From Flavobacterium crocinum (lineage in GTDB: Bacteria > Bacteroidota > Bacteroidia > Flavobacteriales > Flavobacteriaceae): a stretch of 64,000 bases of DNA. This document shows, in pieces, positions 62,183 through 64,000 of this stretch. Numbering within the stretch: position 1 is the first letter of the stretch; the number at the start of each line of letters is the position of its first letter. The notes beneath the pieces were generated by a model that had not been told where the DNA came from, searched no databases, and saw nothing but the letters and a program-made list of their open reading frames with translations. The DNA lies in NCBI RefSeq assembly GCF_003122385.1, contig NZ_CP029255.1:682001-746000 (forward strand). The letters are read 5' to 3'. The position numbers were made by a program, and so were the translations under genes.

Positions 62183-62193
62183 ATAGAAATAAA

Positions 62194-62940
62194 ATGAAAA
62201 ATATACTATATCTCTTTTTATTAATTTCTCAGATTTTCTTTGCGCAAGGACGCTTTGAAGCAGGAAATGCTTTGTACCAAAAGGGACAATACAAAGAAGC
62301 TGTACAGGTTTATGAAAACATAGTAAAAGAAGATAAATTACAATCTGCTGAATTGTATTTTAATCTTGGAAACTGCTATTATAAACTAAATCAGGTTGCG
62401 CCTTCGATTTACAATTATGAAAAAGCATTGGTTTTAAAACCAAATGATCCTGAAACTTTAAACAATTTAAAGTTTGCCAAAAAGCTGACAATCGATGAGA
62501 TTAAAGAAGTTCCAAAAGTTGGTTTTGCCAAATTGATTCAGAACTTTACTTCTATTTTTGATTATAATATGTGGGCCAAAATAGCTGTTGCAATTGGATT
62601 TGTCTTTTTACTAAGTTTCATTGGTTATTACTTTTCAAAAGCAACCATTGCAAAAAGAATTTATTTCGTTGGAATGTTTATTTTTCTGATTGCTTTTGCT
62701 TTAAGCATATCGGCTGCTGTAGCTGAAAAACGTCATTTTGATAACGATCGTGTTGCTATTGTTTTTTCTGAAATGAGCCAGGTTCGTGCGAAACCTCAAA
62801 AATCTGCAAATGGTATTATCCTTTTACATGAAGGAGCAAAAGTTTACGTTTTAGAAACCACAGCTGACTGGAAAAAAGTCGAATTAACAGATGGAACCCA
62901 AGGCTGGATCGAATCTTCAACCATAAAAGAAGTAAAATAA
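62194..62940 (+). CDS. batE: BatE: TPR and SH3-domain protein
   Basis: 248 residues. Signal (LYLFLLISQIFFAQG), TPR motifs (ALYQKGQYKEAVQVYENIVK, ELYFNLGNCYYKLNQVAPSI, NYEKALVLKPNDPETLNN), two membrane helices (AVAIGFVFLLSFIGYYF and YFVGMFIFLIAFALSISAAV) and a C-terminal SH3b-like domain (VRAKPQKSANGIILLHEGAK ... WKKVELTDGTQGWIESSTIK). Last gene of the Bat operon. The SH3 domain probably faces the periplasm. Confidence 0.9.
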   Translation: MKNILYLFLLISQIFFAQGRFEAGNALYQKGQYKEAVQVYENIVKEDKLQSAELYFNLGNCYYKLNQVAPSIYNYEKALVLKPNDPETLNNLKFAKKLTIDEIKEVPKVGFAKLIQNFTSIFDYNMWAKIAVAIGFVFLLSFIGYYFSKATIAKRIYFVGMFIFLIAFALSISAAVAEKRHFDNDRVAIVFSEMSQVRAKPQKSANGIILLHEGAKVYVLETTADWKKVELTDGTQGWIESSTIKEVK

Positions 62941-62960
62941 ATTTTAAAAAGATTCAAATA

Positions 62961-63005
62961 AAAAATTCCAAATTCCAATTTTAAAGTTGGGATTTGGAAT
63001 TTTTA
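62961..63005 (+). terminator. Terminator after batE, AATTCCAAATTCCAA family
   Basis: Stem AAAAATTCCAAATTCCAA / TTGGGATTTGGAATTTTT with one mismatch, then a T-rich stretch. About 20 bases beyond the batE stop, so it closes the operon. Confidence 0.75.
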
Positions 63006-63312
63006 TTTTTTGGAATTTAGTATTAATACAGCATCAACCATTCAATAAAAGCTAGCATTCTGAATATCTAGAAACGATTATTTGTAATTTTCGGGTAAGC
63101 AAAATCGTTTCGGAATTTTTTGGAGAATCCTATGCAAAAAACATTTTTTCCCACACAAGAACTGTAAAGACATACCACAGTGTATGTACTTCAAGCATAT
63201 CGACAACGATTGTGTTAAGCACTGGAATGAATATTTTTTTGCCACAGATTAAAGGATTAAAAAGAATTTTTTATAAAAATATTTTGATTTCCTTTTCCAC
63301 ACAGAATTGTAG

Positions 63313-63332
63313 AGACGCACCGCAGTGCGTCT
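63313..63332. repeat. AGACGCAC palindrome, copy 3 (unit 2)
   Basis: AGACGCAC-CGCA-GTGCGTCT inside the second 145-base unit, with the same arms as copies at 50221 and 51507. Confidence 0.85.
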
Positions 63333-63457
63333 ATGTTCAGCATATCGACAACAATTGTGTTAAGCGCTGGAATAAATATTTTTTGCCACAGATTAAAGGA
63401 TTAAAAAGATTTTTTTTCTAAAAATATTTTGATTTCCTTTTCCACACAGAATTGTAG

Positions 63458-63477
63458 AGACGCACCGCAGTGCGTCT
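63458..63477. repeat. AGACGCAC palindrome, copy 4 (unit 3)
   Basis: Identical to the copy in unit 2, 145 bases downstream. Confidence 0.85.
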
Positions 63478-63603
63478 AGGTTCAGCATATCGACAACGAT
63501 TGTGTTAAGCGCTGGAATAAATATTTTTTTGCCACAGATTAAAGGATTTCAAAAGATTAATCCATTTAATCATTTTAATCTGTGGCAACAATAATTCGTA
63601 AAA

Positions 63604-64000
63604 CTAAAACTGATAAACTTTCTCAGGCGTAACACAGAAATCCAGTTTGATATCCGATTCAAAAACATCATCAATCTGGTTTACGGGTTCAAAAAATGAA
63701 AGTCCGATTTTGATGGCTTCCGGTTTGCACTCCGAAAGGAATTTATCATAAAACCCTTTTCCGTAACCAATTCGGTTTCCTAAAACATCGTAAGCCAAAA
63801 GCGGTACAAAAACTACTTCCACTTTAGAAGAAGGTACTTCGATTCCGTCAACAGGTTCAGGAATATTATATTCATTCTTTTTGATTTTAGTATTATCTGT
63901 TAGAAGAAAATGAGTCATTTTTCTACTTTCAAAATCACTTTTTGAGAACAGGATTTCTTTGTCTTTTCCCGAAAGTAAGTGCAGAACAAATTCGGTATTT
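63604..64000 (-). CDS. 5-formyltetrahydrofolate cyclo-ligase, C-terminal part (cut by window edge)
   Basis: The reading frame stays open to the right edge, so an internal Met at 63918 is not the start. The last ~27 codons before it read FVLHLLSGKDKEILFSKSDF, as in this family. The visible part has the signatures EPVDGIEVPSSKVEVVFVPL, LGNRIGYGKGFYDKFL (the GYGKGFYDR loop that binds ATP) and KIGLSFFEPV. It converts 5-formyl-THF to 5,10-methenyl-THF using ATP in folate metabolism. The N-terminal ~60 residues are outside the window. Confidence 0.9.
   Translation of the reverse strand, partial: NTEFVLHLLSGKDKEILFSKSDFESRKMTHFLLTDNTKIKKNEYNIPEPVDGIEVPSSKVEVVFVPLLAYDVLGNRIGYGKGFYDKFLSECKPEAIKIGLSFFEPVNQIDDVFESDIKLDFCVTPEKVYQF

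Larger units (their letters stand above)
63131..63565. repeat. 145-bp tandem repeat, three units
   Basis: CATATCGACAAC recurs at 63196, 63341 and 63486, exactly 145 bases apart. Each unit holds the same modules in order: TTTTCCACACAGAATTGTAGAG, a GACGCAC hairpin, AGCATATCGACAAC, TTGTGTTAAGCGCTGGAATA and GCCACAGATTAAAGGATT. Units 2 and 3 are nearly identical. Unit 1 differs at the hairpin (ACATAC-N6-GTATGT in place of AGACGCAC-N4-GTGCGTCT), but the two arms change together. Confidence 0.85.
62941..63603. other. Convergent intergenic region with tandem repeats
   Basis: 663 bases with no real gene. It contains the batE terminator (62961-63005), an AT-rich stretch without features (63010-63130), the 145-base tandem repeat (63131-63565) and a final TTTTAATCTGTGGCAA arm at 63573-63588. 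A 69-codon frame inside is made of the repeat. Confidence 0.75.

Noticed and set aside
63212..63421. 69-codon plus-strand frame in the 145-bp repeats
   Set aside because: Made of the repeat unit itself, with the same peptide word twice; unit-to-unit differences do not favour coding.
63131..63565. Possible CRISPR-like array
   Set aside because: Units are 145 bases and the whole unit is repeated; there are no short repeats with unique spacers and no cas genes.

Overview
The window is an AT-rich bacterial chromosome segment that reads as the Bacteroidetes genus Flavobacterium or a close relative. The reasons are: a SusC/SusD pair with an FecR anti-sigma factor and an ECF sigma factor; a PorZ protein of the type IX secretion system; a MoxR-DUF58-Bat operon; -7 elements of the form TAnnTTTG; and many short palindromic intergenic repeats. 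I saw no rRNA, tRNA, CRISPR array, transposase or integrase. Both ends cut genes: sdhA on the left and 5-formyltetrahydrofolate cyclo-ligase on the right.

Layout. 1-2.6 kb: sdhA end and sdhC, then an HMG-CoA synthase-like gene. 2.7-13.5 kb: an accessory stretch of small and poorly known genes. It holds an alpha/beta hydrolase with a membrane partner, a membrane LytTR regulator, an ADP-ribosyltransferase-like protein coupled to a small partner, two GNAT acetyltransferases, a degenerate ABC-ATPase-like protein, a secreted S74 (tail-fibre chaperone) protein, a divergent pair of small DNA-binding-type proteins, and an orphan acidic protein. 14-17.6 kb: aminopeptidase P, ferritin, a hypothetical and an AIM24-like protein. 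17.9-25.1 kb: susD, susC and fecR on the minus strand with the ECF sigma gene divergent, a nutrient-uptake locus with FecA-type signalling.

25.1-38.2 kb: a hydrolase, the AddB-like and AddA-like subunits (separated by an OmpA-family gene and kbl), and lspA. This stretch contains two copies of one unusual three-gene module at 26.0-27.2 kb and 37.0-38.2 kb. Each copy has a small charged protein transcribed away from a tandem pair of Roadblock/LC7-like proteins, with no GTPase gene beside it. I regard this as the best candidate for an undescribed system here. 38.4-46.9 kb: a DksA/TraR-like protein, a type-2 IleRS whose HIGH motif reads GIHH, RecO, PorZ and glutamate dehydrogenase. 47.2-53.3 kb: an outer-membrane protein, a cystathionine gamma-synthase/lyase, a DUF3298-type lipoprotein, an AlbA_2 protein, an SDR oxidoreductase and an aldo/keto reductase.

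53.5-62.9 kb: the collinear moxR-DUF58-batA-batB-batC-batD-batE aerotolerance-type operon. The last 660 bases carry a 145-bp tandem repeat and the C-terminal part of the cyclo-ligase gene.

All assignments come from reading the sequence. Family names are recognition calls from motifs and layout, not database searches.
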